From assembly GCF_009498275.1 (NCBI RefSeq), contig NZ_CP045643.1, positions 5,890,001 through 5,954,000 of the forward strand: 64,000 nt of DNA, given 5' to 3'. The translations under genes were made by a program, and so were the position numbers. The notes below the pieces were generated by a model, which was not told where the DNA came from, ran no database searches, and was given only the letters and a program-made list of their open reading frames with translations. The first letter of the stretch is position 1, and each line of letters begins with the position of its first letter. Shown in pieces: positions 26,003 through 33,507 of the stretch. The DNA comes from Streptomyces fagopyri. GTDB lineage: Bacteria > Actinomycetota > Actinomycetes > Streptomycetales > Streptomycetaceae.

Positions 26003-26898
26003 AACGACTCGACCTCCTCGGCGGTCGGGAAGGACTCCTGGGCACCGGGGCGGGTGACGGCGACGGCACCCACCCGGGCCGCGTACGCGGCGGCGGCGGA
26101 CAGCGGTTCGCCGCGCCCCAGCCGCCAGGCCAGCGCCGCGGTGAACGAGTCCCCCGCGCCCGTGGTGTCCACGGTCTCCACCCGCACCGACGGCACCCGC
26201 ACGGCTCCGTGCGCGTCCGCCACCAGTGCGCCCCGCGCGCCCAGCGTGACGACCACCGAGCGCGGGCCCAGGGCGAGCAGGGCCGTGGCCCAGTCCTCGG
26301 GCTCAGGGCCCGCACCGTCACCCAGTACCACCCGGGCCTCGTGCTCGTTCACGATCAGCGGGTCGCAGGCCGCGAGCACCTCGGCGGGCAACGGCCGGGG
26401 CGGCGACGGATTCAGTACGAAACGGCTGCCGGGGGCGAGCGTCCGTACGGTCTCCACGACCGTCTCCAAGGGGATCTCCAGCTGCGCCGAGACCACCCGG
26501 GAGGCCCGCACGAGGCTCGCGGCCGCCCGGACGTCCTCCGGGGTCAGCCGGCCGTTCGCGCCCGGTGAGACCACGATGCTGTTGTCCCCGGACGGGTCCA
26601 CCGTGATCAGCGCCACGCCGGTGGGTGCGCCGCCGACGAGCACGCCCGCGGTGTCGACGCCGGCCGCCCGCTGCGAGTCGAGCAGCAGTCGGCCGTGCGC
26701 GTCGTCGCCGACCCGGGCCAGCAGGGCCGTACGGGCCCCGAGACGGGCGGCGGCGACCGACTGGTTGGCGCCCTTGCCGCCCGGGTGGACGACGAGGTCG
26801 GAGCCGAGCACCGTCTCGCCGGCCGTGGGCCGCCGCTCGACCCCGATGACGAGGTCCGCGTTGGCCGATCCCACGACCAGCAGGTCGTAGTCGTACAT
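25999..26898 (-). CDS. rbsK: Ribokinase
   Basis: This 299-residue PfkB-family kinase phosphorylates ribose at O5. The N-terminus DLLVVGSANADLVIGVERRPTAGETV is followed by the PfkB signature 1 region HPGGKGANQSVAAARLG. The C-terminal signature is DTTGAGDSFTAALAWRL, with the catalytic Asp. Start ATG 26898 is preceded by AGGGAG. It follows the transporter fusion gene after 90 bases that contain a strong hairpin, and overlaps rbsD. Confidence 0.95.
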   Translation of the reverse strand: MYDYDLLVVGSANADLVIGVERRPTAGETVLGSDLVVHPGGKGANQSVAAARLGARTALLARVGDDAHGRLLLDSQRAAGVDTAGVLVGGAPTGVALITVDPSGDNSIVVSPGANGRLTPEDVRAAASLVRASRVVSAQLEIPLETVVETVRTLAPGSRFVLNPSPPRPLPAEVLAACDPLIVNEHEARVVLGDGAGPEPEDWATALLALGPRSVVVTLGARGALVADAHGAVRVPSVRVETVDTTGAGDSFTAALAWRLGRGEPLSAAAAYAARVGAVAVTRPGAQESFPTAEEVESL

Positions 26899-26934
26899 GA
26901 ACTGTCTCCCTGTATGGGTGAGGTGAAGTGGGCC

Positions 26935-26973
26935 GGGGCGGCCGGTCGGTCGTGTGGACCGTCCGGCCGCCCC
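26935..26973 (-). terminator. Intra-operon hairpin between rbsCB and rbsK
   Basis: GGGGCGGCCGG pairs perfectly with CCGGCCGCCCC over 11 bp, and the 17-base loop can extend pairing through GGTC/GACC. It begins 16 bases after the transporter stop. It could protect the transporter mRNA from decay, or partly terminate, lowering rbsK-rbsD expression relative to the binding protein. Confidence 0.6.
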
Positions 26974-26988
26974 CCACCGCCGGTCGGC

Positions 26989-28941
26989 TCAGCCGGTGAA
27001 CCCGGCCACGTTCTGCGCCGTGACCACCTTCACCGGCACCATCACGGTCTTCTGGACCTTCTTGCCCTCGGCGGACTTCAGCGCGTTCTCCACCGCGATC
27101 CGGCCGAGTTCCGTCGGCTGCTGGGCCACGGAGGCGTACAGCGTGCCGTTCTTGACCGCCTTCAGCCCGTCGGGGGTGCCGTCGAAGCCGATGACCGAGA
27201 CCGACTTGCCGGCCTTCGAACCGAGCGCCTTGATCGCGCCGAGCGCCATCTCGTCGTTCTCGGCGAAGACACCCTGGACGTCGGGGTGCGCCTGGAGCAG
27301 GTTCGTCATCACGTCGAGGCCCTTGGTGCGGTCGAAGTCCGCGGGCTGCCGGGCGACGACCTTGATGCCGGGGTAGGCCTTCAGGCCCTCGGCGAAGCCC
27401 GCGCCGCGCTCACGGCTCGCGGAGGTGCCCGCCAGGCCCTGGAGGATCACGATCTTGCCCTTGCCGCCGAGCTTCTCGGCGAGCGCCTTGGCGCCCAGCT
27501 TGCCGCCCTCGATGTTGTCGGAGGCGACGAGCGCGGCCGTCTCCGCCTTGTTCACGCCCCGGTCGACACCGATGACGGGGATGTCGGCCTTGTTCGCCGA
27601 GCGGACCGACGGGCCCGCCGCGTCCGAGTCCACCGGGTTGACGATGATCGAACCGAGGCCCGAACTGGTGAAGTTCTGCAACTGGTTGGCCTGCTGGGAG
27701 GCGTCGTTCTGCGCGTCGGTGACCGTCAGGCTCACCCCGAGCTTCTTCGCCTCCTGCTGCGCGCCCTTCTTGATCTGGACGAAGAAGGGGTTGTTCAGGG
27801 TGGAGAGCGACAGGCCCACCTTCTTCGTCGCCGTCGAGGAGGAGCCGCCGTGCACGAAGGACATCGCACCGACGATCGCCGCCGCGACCACGGCCGCGAT
27901 GAGGTACGTCGCCGCCTGCTTGCCCCGGTTGCCCGGTGAACCGGTCCCGGCGGCCACCGGGGTCGCCCCGGCCTTGCGCCGCACCGTGTCGAGCAGCACC
28001 GCCAGCGCGATCACGACACCGATGACGACCTGCTGCCAGAACGCGGAGACGGACAGCAGGTTGAGGCCGTTGCGCAGCACCGCGAGGATCAGCGCGCCGA
28101 TCAGGGTGCCGGACGCCTTGCCGGTGCCGCCCGCGAGCGAGGCACCGCCGATGACGACCGCGGCGATCGCGTCGAGTTCGTAGCCCTGCGCGGCCTGCGG
28201 CTGCGCGGAGGAGAGCCGGGAGGCGAGCACGATGCCGGCGGCGGCCGCGAACAGACCCGACAGGGCGTAGATGGCGAGCTTCTGCTTCTTCACCCGGAGG
28301 CCGGAGAGGCGGGCCGCCTCCTCGTTGCCGCCGATGGCGTACATGGAGCGGCCGATGTACGTACGACCGAGGATCACGGCCGTGATCAGACCCATGACGA
28401 TCATGACGAGGACCGGCACGGGCAGCCAGCCGCCGAGGGTGTCACCGAGGTGCGAGACCGAGGACGGGAAGGCGATCGGGCTGCCCTGCGAGATCACCAG
28501 GGACAGACCGCGGCCCACCGAGAGCATGGCGAGCGTCGCGATGAACGGCGGCAGTTTCCCGTACGCGATCATCACGCCGTTGATCAGGCCGACGGCGATG
28601 CCGGCGGCGATCGAGACGATCACCGCGAACCAGACCGGGACGCCCTGCGAGGTCGCCAGCCAGGCGAGGACGGTGGCGGAGAGCGCGGCGACCGAGCCGA
28701 CCGACAGGTCGATGCCGGCGGCGACGATGACGAAGGTCGAGCCGAAGGCGAGGATGGCGGTCACGGCCGCCTGGACGCCGATGTTGAGCAGGTTGTCCGT
28801 CGTCAGGAAGTCGCCGGACAGTGCCGCCATCGCGATGACGAGGGCGATGAGCGCGGTGAGCGCTCCGTTGTCGAGCAGGAGGCGGCGGACCGCCGAGGCG
28901 CCACTCGCGCCCGATGTGCTCTTGAGCGTGTCAGTGGCCAC
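26989..28941 (-). CDS. Ribose ABC permease fused to substrate-binding protein
   Basis: This 650-residue fusion joins RbsC and RbsB. Residues 25-335 are a permease with 8-10 membrane segments (ILAFGSTFVIVAAGIDLSVG, VVIGGASLAGGTGKASG). A linker of about 20 residues and one membrane anchor (AATYLIAAVVAAAIVGAMSF) follow, then a binding domain from about 372 to 650 (VGLSLSTLNNPFFVQIKKGAQQ, ASDNIEGGKLGAKAL, IGFDGTPDGL) without its own signal peptide or lipobox. The binding protein is thus tethered to the translocator on the outer face. GTG 28941 overlaps the end of rbsA by 11 bases and has GGAGGG in front. Confidence 0.93.
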   Translation of the reverse strand: MATDTLKSTSGASGASAVRRLLLDNGALTALIALVIAMAALSGDFLTTDNLLNIGVQAAVTAILAFGSTFVIVAAGIDLSVGSVAALSATVLAWLATSQGVPVWFAVIVSIAAGIAVGLINGVMIAYGKLPPFIATLAMLSVGRGLSLVISQGSPIAFPSSVSHLGDTLGGWLPVPVLVMIVMGLITAVILGRTYIGRSMYAIGGNEEAARLSGLRVKKQKLAIYALSGLFAAAAGIVLASRLSSAQPQAAQGYELDAIAAVVIGGASLAGGTGKASGTLIGALILAVLRNGLNLLSVSAFWQQVVIGVVIALAVLLDTVRRKAGATPVAAGTGSPGNRGKQAATYLIAAVVAAAIVGAMSFVHGGSSSTATKKVGLSLSTLNNPFFVQIKKGAQQEAKKLGVSLTVTDAQNDASQQANQLQNFTSSGLGSIIVNPVDSDAAGPSVRSANKADIPVIGVDRGVNKAETAALVASDNIEGGKLGAKALAEKLGGKGKIVILQGLAGTSASRERGAGFAEGLKAYPGIKVVARQPADFDRTKGLDVMTNLLQAHPDVQGVFAENDEMALGAIKALGSKAGKSVSVIGFDGTPDGLKAVKNGTLYASVAQQPTELGRIAVENALKSAEGKKVQKTVMVPVKVVTAQNVAGFTG

Positions 28942-30475
28942 GGGAGCCCTCCACAGCGGTTTCAGAGTTGGTGGTCGGTGTGCTGACGGCGAGTGCCATC
29001 ACGGAGTCCTGCGTGGCTTCGGCCGCGGACAGTTCGCCCGCGATCCGGCCCTGGGCCATCACCAGCACCCGATCGCTCATACCGAGCACCTCGGGCAGAT
29101 CGCTGGAGATCATCACAACGGCCGCGCCCGCGGCCGTCAGTTCGTTGACGAGCTGGTAGATCTCGACCTTGGCGCCGACGTCGATGCCGCGGGTCGGCTC
29201 GTCGAGGATCAGCACCTTGGTGTCGGCCAGCAGCCACTTGCCGATGACGACCTTCTGCTGGTTGCCACCGGACAGGGTGCGTACGTGCTGGCCGAGACCG
29301 GCCATCCGGACGCCGAGCTGCTCGGCGATCCGCGCGGCGGCCACCCGCTGACCCCTGAGGTCGACGAGTCCGGCGTGGGTGGCGGTCCGCATGGTGACGA
29401 GGCCGAGGTTCTCCTCGACGGAGGCGTCCAGGAGAAGTCCCTGGCCCTTGCGGTCCTCGGGGACGAGCCCGATACCGGCCCGCATCGCCGCGTTCACGTC
29501 GTGCCGGCGCAGCTGGGCGCCGGCGACCTTCACGGCGCCCTTGTCGTACGGGTCGGCGCCGAAGACCGCGCGGACGACCTCGGTACGCCCGGCGCCCACG
29601 AGCCCCGCGATGCCGACGACCTCACCGGCCCGCACCTCGAAGCTCACGTCGTGGAAGACACCGTCCCGGGTCAGCCCCTCGACGGCCAGCAACGCGGGGC
29701 CGGCGGCGGTCCCGGCCTCGGGGCGCTCACGCGGATACTGCTGCTCGATCGAACGGCCCACCATGAGGCGGACCAGTTCGTCCTCGGGCGTGGTCGCGGG
29801 CACCTGGCCGACGCTCCTGCCGTCGCGGATGACCGTGACCCGGTCCCCCAGGGCAGCGATCTCCTCCAGGTGGTGCGTGATGAAGACGATGCCGACCCCG
29901 TCCTCGCGCAGCTGGCGCACGATGGCGAAGAGTTTCTCGACCTCTTCGGAGGTGAGCACCGCGGTCGGCTCGTCCATGATCAGGACGCGCGCGTCCAGGC
30001 TCAGCGCCTTCGCGATCTCGACCATCTGGAGGCGCGCGATGCCGAGTTCACGCACCCGCGCGCGGGGCGACACGTTCACGCCGACCCGTTCGAGCAGCGC
30101 GGCGGCCTCGGCCTCCATCGTCCGGCGGTCGATCAGTCCGTAGCGGCGCGGCTGCCGTCCCAGGAAGATGTTCTCGGCGACCGTCAGATCGGGAACGAGG
30201 TTGAACTCCTGGTAGATGGTGGCGATCCCGAGGCGCTCGGAGTCCTGCGCGCCGTGGATGCGCACCTCCTCGCGGTCCACGAGGACGCGCCCGGAGTCGG
30301 GCTGGTAGGCGCCGGAGAGCATCTTGATCAGCGTGCTCTTGCCGGCGCCGTTCTCGCCGAGCAGCACGTGCACCTCGCCGCGGCGCAGATCGAAGTCGAC
30401 GCTGTCCAGCGCGACCACGCCGGGGAAGGTCTTGCGAATGCCCTCGATGCGCAGCAACTCGTCCTGGTTGCTCAC
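28931..30475 (-). CDS. rbsA: Ribose ABC transporter ATP-binding protein
   Basis: This 514-residue protein carries two ABC domains of the monosaccharide (CUT2) type. The first has Walker A GENGAGKST, the region ELGIARLQMVEIAKAL in place of a canonical signature, and Walker B LIMDEPTAVL. The second has a degenerate Walker A (GLVGAGRTE) but signature LSGGNQQK and LILDEPTRGID. This asymmetry is normal for RbsA. GTG 30475 lies 6 bases after AAAGGAG and overlaps the rbsR stop as GTGA. It energises uptake through the fused permease. Confidence 0.95.
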   Translation of the reverse strand: MSNQDELLRIEGIRKTFPGVVALDSVDFDLRRGEVHVLLGENGAGKSTLIKMLSGAYQPDSGRVLVDREEVRIHGAQDSERLGIATIYQEFNLVPDLTVAENIFLGRQPRRYGLIDRRTMEAEAAALLERVGVNVSPRARVRELGIARLQMVEIAKALSLDARVLIMDEPTAVLTSEEVEKLFAIVRQLREDGVGIVFITHHLEEIAALGDRVTVIRDGRSVGQVPATTPEDELVRLMVGRSIEQQYPRERPEAGTAAGPALLAVEGLTRDGVFHDVSFEVRAGEVVGIAGLVGAGRTEVVRAVFGADPYDKGAVKVAGAQLRRHDVNAAMRAGIGLVPEDRKGQGLLLDASVEENLGLVTMRTATHAGLVDLRGQRVAAARIAEQLGVRMAGLGQHVRTLSGGNQQKVVIGKWLLADTKVLILDEPTRGIDVGAKVEIYQLVNELTAAGAAVVMISSDLPEVLGMSDRVLVMAQGRIAGELSAAEATQDSVMALAVSTPTTNSETAVEGSRGH

Positions 30476-31563
30476 GACTGGCTCCTTTGTACGGGGGACT
30501 GCTGTGCGGGGGTCGGCTCTGGGGGGGTCGGTTGTTCGGGGGGTGGTTGTACGGGGGTCGTCCGCACCGGGGGCGGTTCGCCGCACGAGCGGCGGACGAC
30601 GAGACGGGCGGGGAGGGTGACGGACTGCGGGGGGCGCCCCTCGATCCGGTCGACGAGCGCGCGTACGGCGGCCCGGCCCAGCTCGCCGGTCGGCTGGGCG
30701 ATCGCGGTGATCGGGGGATCGGTGTGCACGAACCAGGGGATGTCGTCGAAGGCGGCGAGCGCGATGTCCTCGGGCACCCGCAGCCCGCGCGCCCGGACGG
30801 CGTCCAGCGCGCCGAGCGCCATCAGGTTGTCGGCGGCGAAGACGACCTCGGGCGGTTCGGCCAGGTCGAGGAACCGTTCGGTGGCGCGGCGCCCGCTCTC
30901 GGCCTGGAAGTCGCCCTGCCCGATGTAGGCGTCCGGCAGGGCGAGACCGTGGGCGGCGAGCGCCTCCCGGAACGCCTCCACGCGCTCACTGCCGGTGGTG
31001 GTCGCCGCGGGGCCCGCGATGATGGCGAGCCGGCGGTGTCCGAGACCGTGCAGATGGGCGACGAGGTCACGTACGGCCGTGCGTCCGTCCGCCCGTACGA
31101 CGGGTACGTCCACGCCGGCGATCCAGCGGTCCACGAAGACCATCGGGGTGCCGGCGCGCGCCGCGTCCAGCATCCCGGGGGAGCCGCCGTCGGTGGGGGA
31201 GACCAGCAGACCGTCGATGCGCCGGTCCAGCAGGGTCCGTACGTGGTGGTCCTCGATCTCGGGGCGCTCGTCGGCGTTGCCGATGATCACGCTGTAGCCG
31301 AGGGAGCGGGCCTCCTCCTCGACGGAGCGGGCCAGTTCGGTGAAGTACGGGTTGAGCACGTCGCTGATGACCAGGCCCAGGGTGCGCGTCTGGTCGGTGC
31401 GCAGCGAACGGGCGACGGCGTTCGGGCGGTAGCCCAGCCTCTGTACGGCCGCCATCACACGGGTACGTGCGTCCGGGCTGACCGACGGGTGGTCGTTCAG
31501 CACACGGGAGACCGTGGCGACGGACACACCCGCCTCCGCGGCGACATCCTTGATGCTCGCCAT
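30472..31563 (-). CDS. rbsR: LacI family repressor of the ribose operon
   Basis: This 363-residue regulator starts MASIKDVAAEAGVSVATVSRVLNDHPSVSPD, ATG 31563, with a GGAGG site upstream. The LacI hinge and effector domain follow (LVISDVLNPYFTELARSVEEEA, GHRRLAIIAGP, AADNLMALGALDAVRARG, LAAFDDIPWF). After the normal family end (VVRRSCG) it has about 34 extra residues rich in Pro, Gln and Thr, which run into the rbsA ribosome site. It is the first gene of the operon and probably represses it through the two sites at 31582-31620, released by ribose or a derivative. Confidence 0.93.
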   Translation of the reverse strand: MASIKDVAAEAGVSVATVSRVLNDHPSVSPDARTRVMAAVQRLGYRPNAVARSLRTDQTRTLGLVISDVLNPYFTELARSVEEEARSLGYSVIIGNADERPEIEDHHVRTLLDRRIDGLLVSPTDGGSPGMLDAARAGTPMVFVDRWIAGVDVPVVRADGRTAVRDLVAHLHGLGHRRLAIIAGPAATTTGSERVEAFREALAAHGLALPDAYIGQGDFQAESGRRATERFLDLAEPPEVVFAADNLMALGALDAVRARGLRVPEDIALAAFDDIPWFVHTDPPITAIAQPTGELGRAAVRALVDRIEGRPPQSVTLPARLVVRRSCGEPPPVRTTPVQPPPEQPTPPEPTPAQQSPVQRSQS

Positions 31564-31581
31564 GACCGCCCCACCTCCTCG

Positions 31582-31598
31582 TGGAATCGATTACACGG
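31582..31598. promoter_or_regulatory. RbsR operator, copy 1
   Basis: TGGAATCGATTACACGG has an AATCGATT core palindrome with central CG, typical of LacI-family sites. It is 19 bases above the rbsR start and identical to copy 2. Confidence 0.75.
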
Positions 31599-31603
31599 AG
31601 GAT

Positions 31604-31620
31604 TGGAATCGATTACACGG
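31604..31620. promoter_or_regulatory. RbsR operator, copy 2
   Basis: This is an identical 17-base copy placed 22 bp (two helical turns) from copy 1, so two repressor dimers could bind the same face. It overlaps the likely rbsR promoter (GTCCAA, the complement of TTGGAC, at 31634-31639). Confidence 0.75.
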
Positions 31621-31777
31621 CTTTCGGGCAAGGGTCCAAAGACCTTCTGAGACCGGATCGTGATGAACGTGACCCGGGTCCCATCGGAGTCGCGGGAGGG
31701 CCGGCGGCACCTGTGGGCAGGGGTTTTGAAGGGGTGCCCCGCTCGCCGGGTCTCTCGTGTCGGCGGCGGGGCGGGGA

Positions 31778-32182
31778 TCACGCCGCGGCCAGCTCGCACC
31801 ACACGTATTTGCCCCGATTGCCGAACCTGGACAAGGGCTGCCAGCCCCACAGGTCCGAGCATGCCTGCACCAGTGCCAGCCCCCGCCCCTCCTCCCGTTC
31901 GGCGAACCGGTCCCACGGCCGTGGCGGCTCCGGCGGTTCGGGGTCCGCGTCCCACGCGCCGAGCCGCAGGGTGCCCGGCGGCGCCCAGCGCACCCGCAGG
32001 GCGGCCGGTCCCTTCGTGTGCCGTACGGCGTTGGAGACCAGCTCGGTGGCGAGCAGCTCGGCGACGTCGACCAGGCCGATCAGCCCATGGGCGGTGAGGA
32101 TCAGCCGGAGGGTGCGGCGGCTGACGGTGACCGCGCGGAGGTCGTTGGGGATGGTGAGGGTGTACTCCCATGCTTCGGGCAT
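31778..32182 (-). CDS. ATP-binding protein, anti-sigma-like histidine kinase fold
   Basis: This 134-residue HATPase resembles the RsbW/SpoIIAB-like serine kinase fold. Visible boxes are the N box ELLATELVSNAVRHT, a G1 region degenerate at WDADPEPPEP, and the G2 loop EGRGLALVQACSDLWGW. It has no membrane segments. It is divergent from an XRE/DUF5753 regulator and a DUF397 protein, the three-part set repeated in Streptomyces genomes near development and antibiotic loci (abaA- and whiJ-like). A kinase activity is not proven for these small proteins. Confidence 0.88.
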   Translation of the reverse strand: MPEAWEYTLTIPNDLRAVTVSRRTLRLILTAHGLIGLVDVAELLATELVSNAVRHTKGPAALRVRWAPPGTLRLGAWDADPEPPEPPRPWDRFAEREEGRGLALVQACSDLWGWQPLSRFGNRGKYVWCELAAA

Positions 32183-32308
32183 GCGTCATCAACTCCGGTG
32201 ACGGTGGGGGAAATGCACGCACGGTGGCATTGCTGCATCCGTCATGGCGGGACGGGGCGGTGCGCTTCCGCTGCGTGTGTGTTGCGTCACCGACGGTACG
32301 GCTAACAC

Positions 32309-32338
32309 TTAATCCGGGGCAAGCCGATCGCGTAATCT
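32309..32338 (+). promoter_or_regulatory. Candidate promoter of the XRE regulator
   Basis: TTAATC (32309-32314) and TAATCT (32333-32338) are 18 bases apart, about 50 bases before the ATG. The segment is AT-richer than its surroundings. Confidence 0.5.
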
Positions 32339-32386
32339 GCCCCTCGAACGAGTCGCATCAGCAAGCGTGTTGAACCGAGGAGCGAG

Positions 32387-33223
32387 ATGGTCCTGAGGCG
32401 CGAACCGACAGCACGTCAGATGCGCCTGGCCACCGAACTGCGCAGGCTCCGCGAGACAGCGGGACTCAGCGCCACCGAGGCGGCGGCCCTGCTCGGCACG
32501 AGTCGCGTCCAGATCAGCCAGATCGAAGCGGGGCTCGTGGGTGTGAGCGAGCAGCGGCTGCGCCGCTTCGCCTCGCACTATGCCTGTACCGACGAGGAGT
32601 TCATCGACGCTCTGGTGGCGATGGCCATCGACCGCACCCGAGGTTGGTGGGAGGAGTACCGGGGCCTGCTCCCCACGTCATTCCTCGACCTGTCCGAGCT
32701 GGAGCACCACGCACGGTTTCAGCGCCACGTCGCCATCCTGTACGTACCGGGACTGCTGCAGACGGAGGACTACTCACGTGCGGTCTTCTCGTCCCGGCTG
32801 CCCGAACTCACCAGCGACGAGATCGAGGTGCGCATCCAGCACCGAAAGGCACGTCAGCAGGTCACCATCCCGTACGAGGCGGTGATCCACGAGGCGGCGC
32901 TTCGGATCAGAGTCGGCGACCGCGCCACCTCAAGGGTCCAACTGGCGCGACTGGTGGAGTTCTCCGAGGCCGACCACGTCACCGTGCGCGTCATCCCCCT
33001 GGACCTGGACGGCTTCGCGGGAGCCTCGAGCACGATGGCGTACGTGGGCGGTCCCTTGTCCAGGCTGGACACAGTGGTCCGCGACGCGCTGCACGGGTCG
33101 GCGTTCCTCGATTCCGAAGCCCAGCTCGACACCTATCGAACGAGCTTCCGTAAAGTGGAGGGCGCGTCACTCGACCCCGGACAGTCGCGCGAGTTCATCC
33201 ACCGGCTGACGAAAGAGCTATGA
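32387..33223 (+). CDS. XRE-family HTH regulator with DUF5753 domain
   Basis: This 278-residue protein has an N-terminal Xre helix-turn-helix (LRRLRETAGLSATEAAALLG, SRVQISQIEAGLVGVSEQRL; residues 18-70). The C-terminal DUF5753 domain (WWEEYRGLLPTSFLDLSELE, YVPGLLQTEDYSRAVF, IPLDLDGFAGASSTMAYV; residues 90-275) is typical of WhiJ-like regulators. ATG 32387 has GGAGCGAG in front. The stop overlaps the following DUF397 gene as ATGA. The probable model is repression relieved by the small DUF397 partner. Confidence 0.92.
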   Translation: MVLRREPTARQMRLATELRRLRETAGLSATEAAALLGTSRVQISQIEAGLVGVSEQRLRRFASHYACTDEEFIDALVAMAIDRTRGWWEEYRGLLPTSFLDLSELEHHARFQRHVAILYVPGLLQTEDYSRAVFSSRLPELTSDEIEVRIQHRKARQQVTIPYEAVIHEAALRIRVGDRATSRVQLARLVEFSEADHVTVRVIPLDLDGFAGASSTMAYVGGPLSRLDTVVRDALHGSAFLDSEAQLDTYRTSFRKVEGASLDPGQSREFIHRLTKEL

Positions 33224-33432
33224 GGAACCCCATGGACAACTGGCGGAAGTCGTCCTACTCGGGCCCCGGTGACGGCAACGAGTGCGTGGAGATCGCGACC
33301 ACCTCCACCAGCACAGCCATCCGCGACTCGAAAGCCCCCGCCCGAGCCACCCTCACCTTCCCCACCCCCACCTTCACCGCCTTCCTCGAATCCCTGAAGC
33401 AGGCGCCCGGGGGGCCGGCCCGGCGGCGGTGA
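33220..33432 (+). CDS. DUF397 family small protein
   Basis: This 70-residue protein has the DUF397 hallmark WRKSSYSGPGDGNECVEIA, followed by IRDSKAP and a TFTAFLESLK end. ATG 33220 overlaps the upstream stop; a second ATG four codons later (MDNWRKSS) is the common family start and equally possible. It belongs to the HATPase / XRE / DUF397 triad and is expected to act with the upstream regulator. The last eight residues are Pro/Gly/Arg-rich. Confidence 0.9.
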   Translation: MRNPMDNWRKSSYSGPGDGNECVEIATTSTSTAIRDSKAPARATLTFPTPTFTAFLESLKQAPGGPARRR

Positions 33433-33507
33433 GCGGGCGGGGGCGCCCCTCCCGCCGGCGTCCCGGGCCGGGTCCCCCCTGTCGGTGCCCACCGGTACCG
33501 TCGGATC

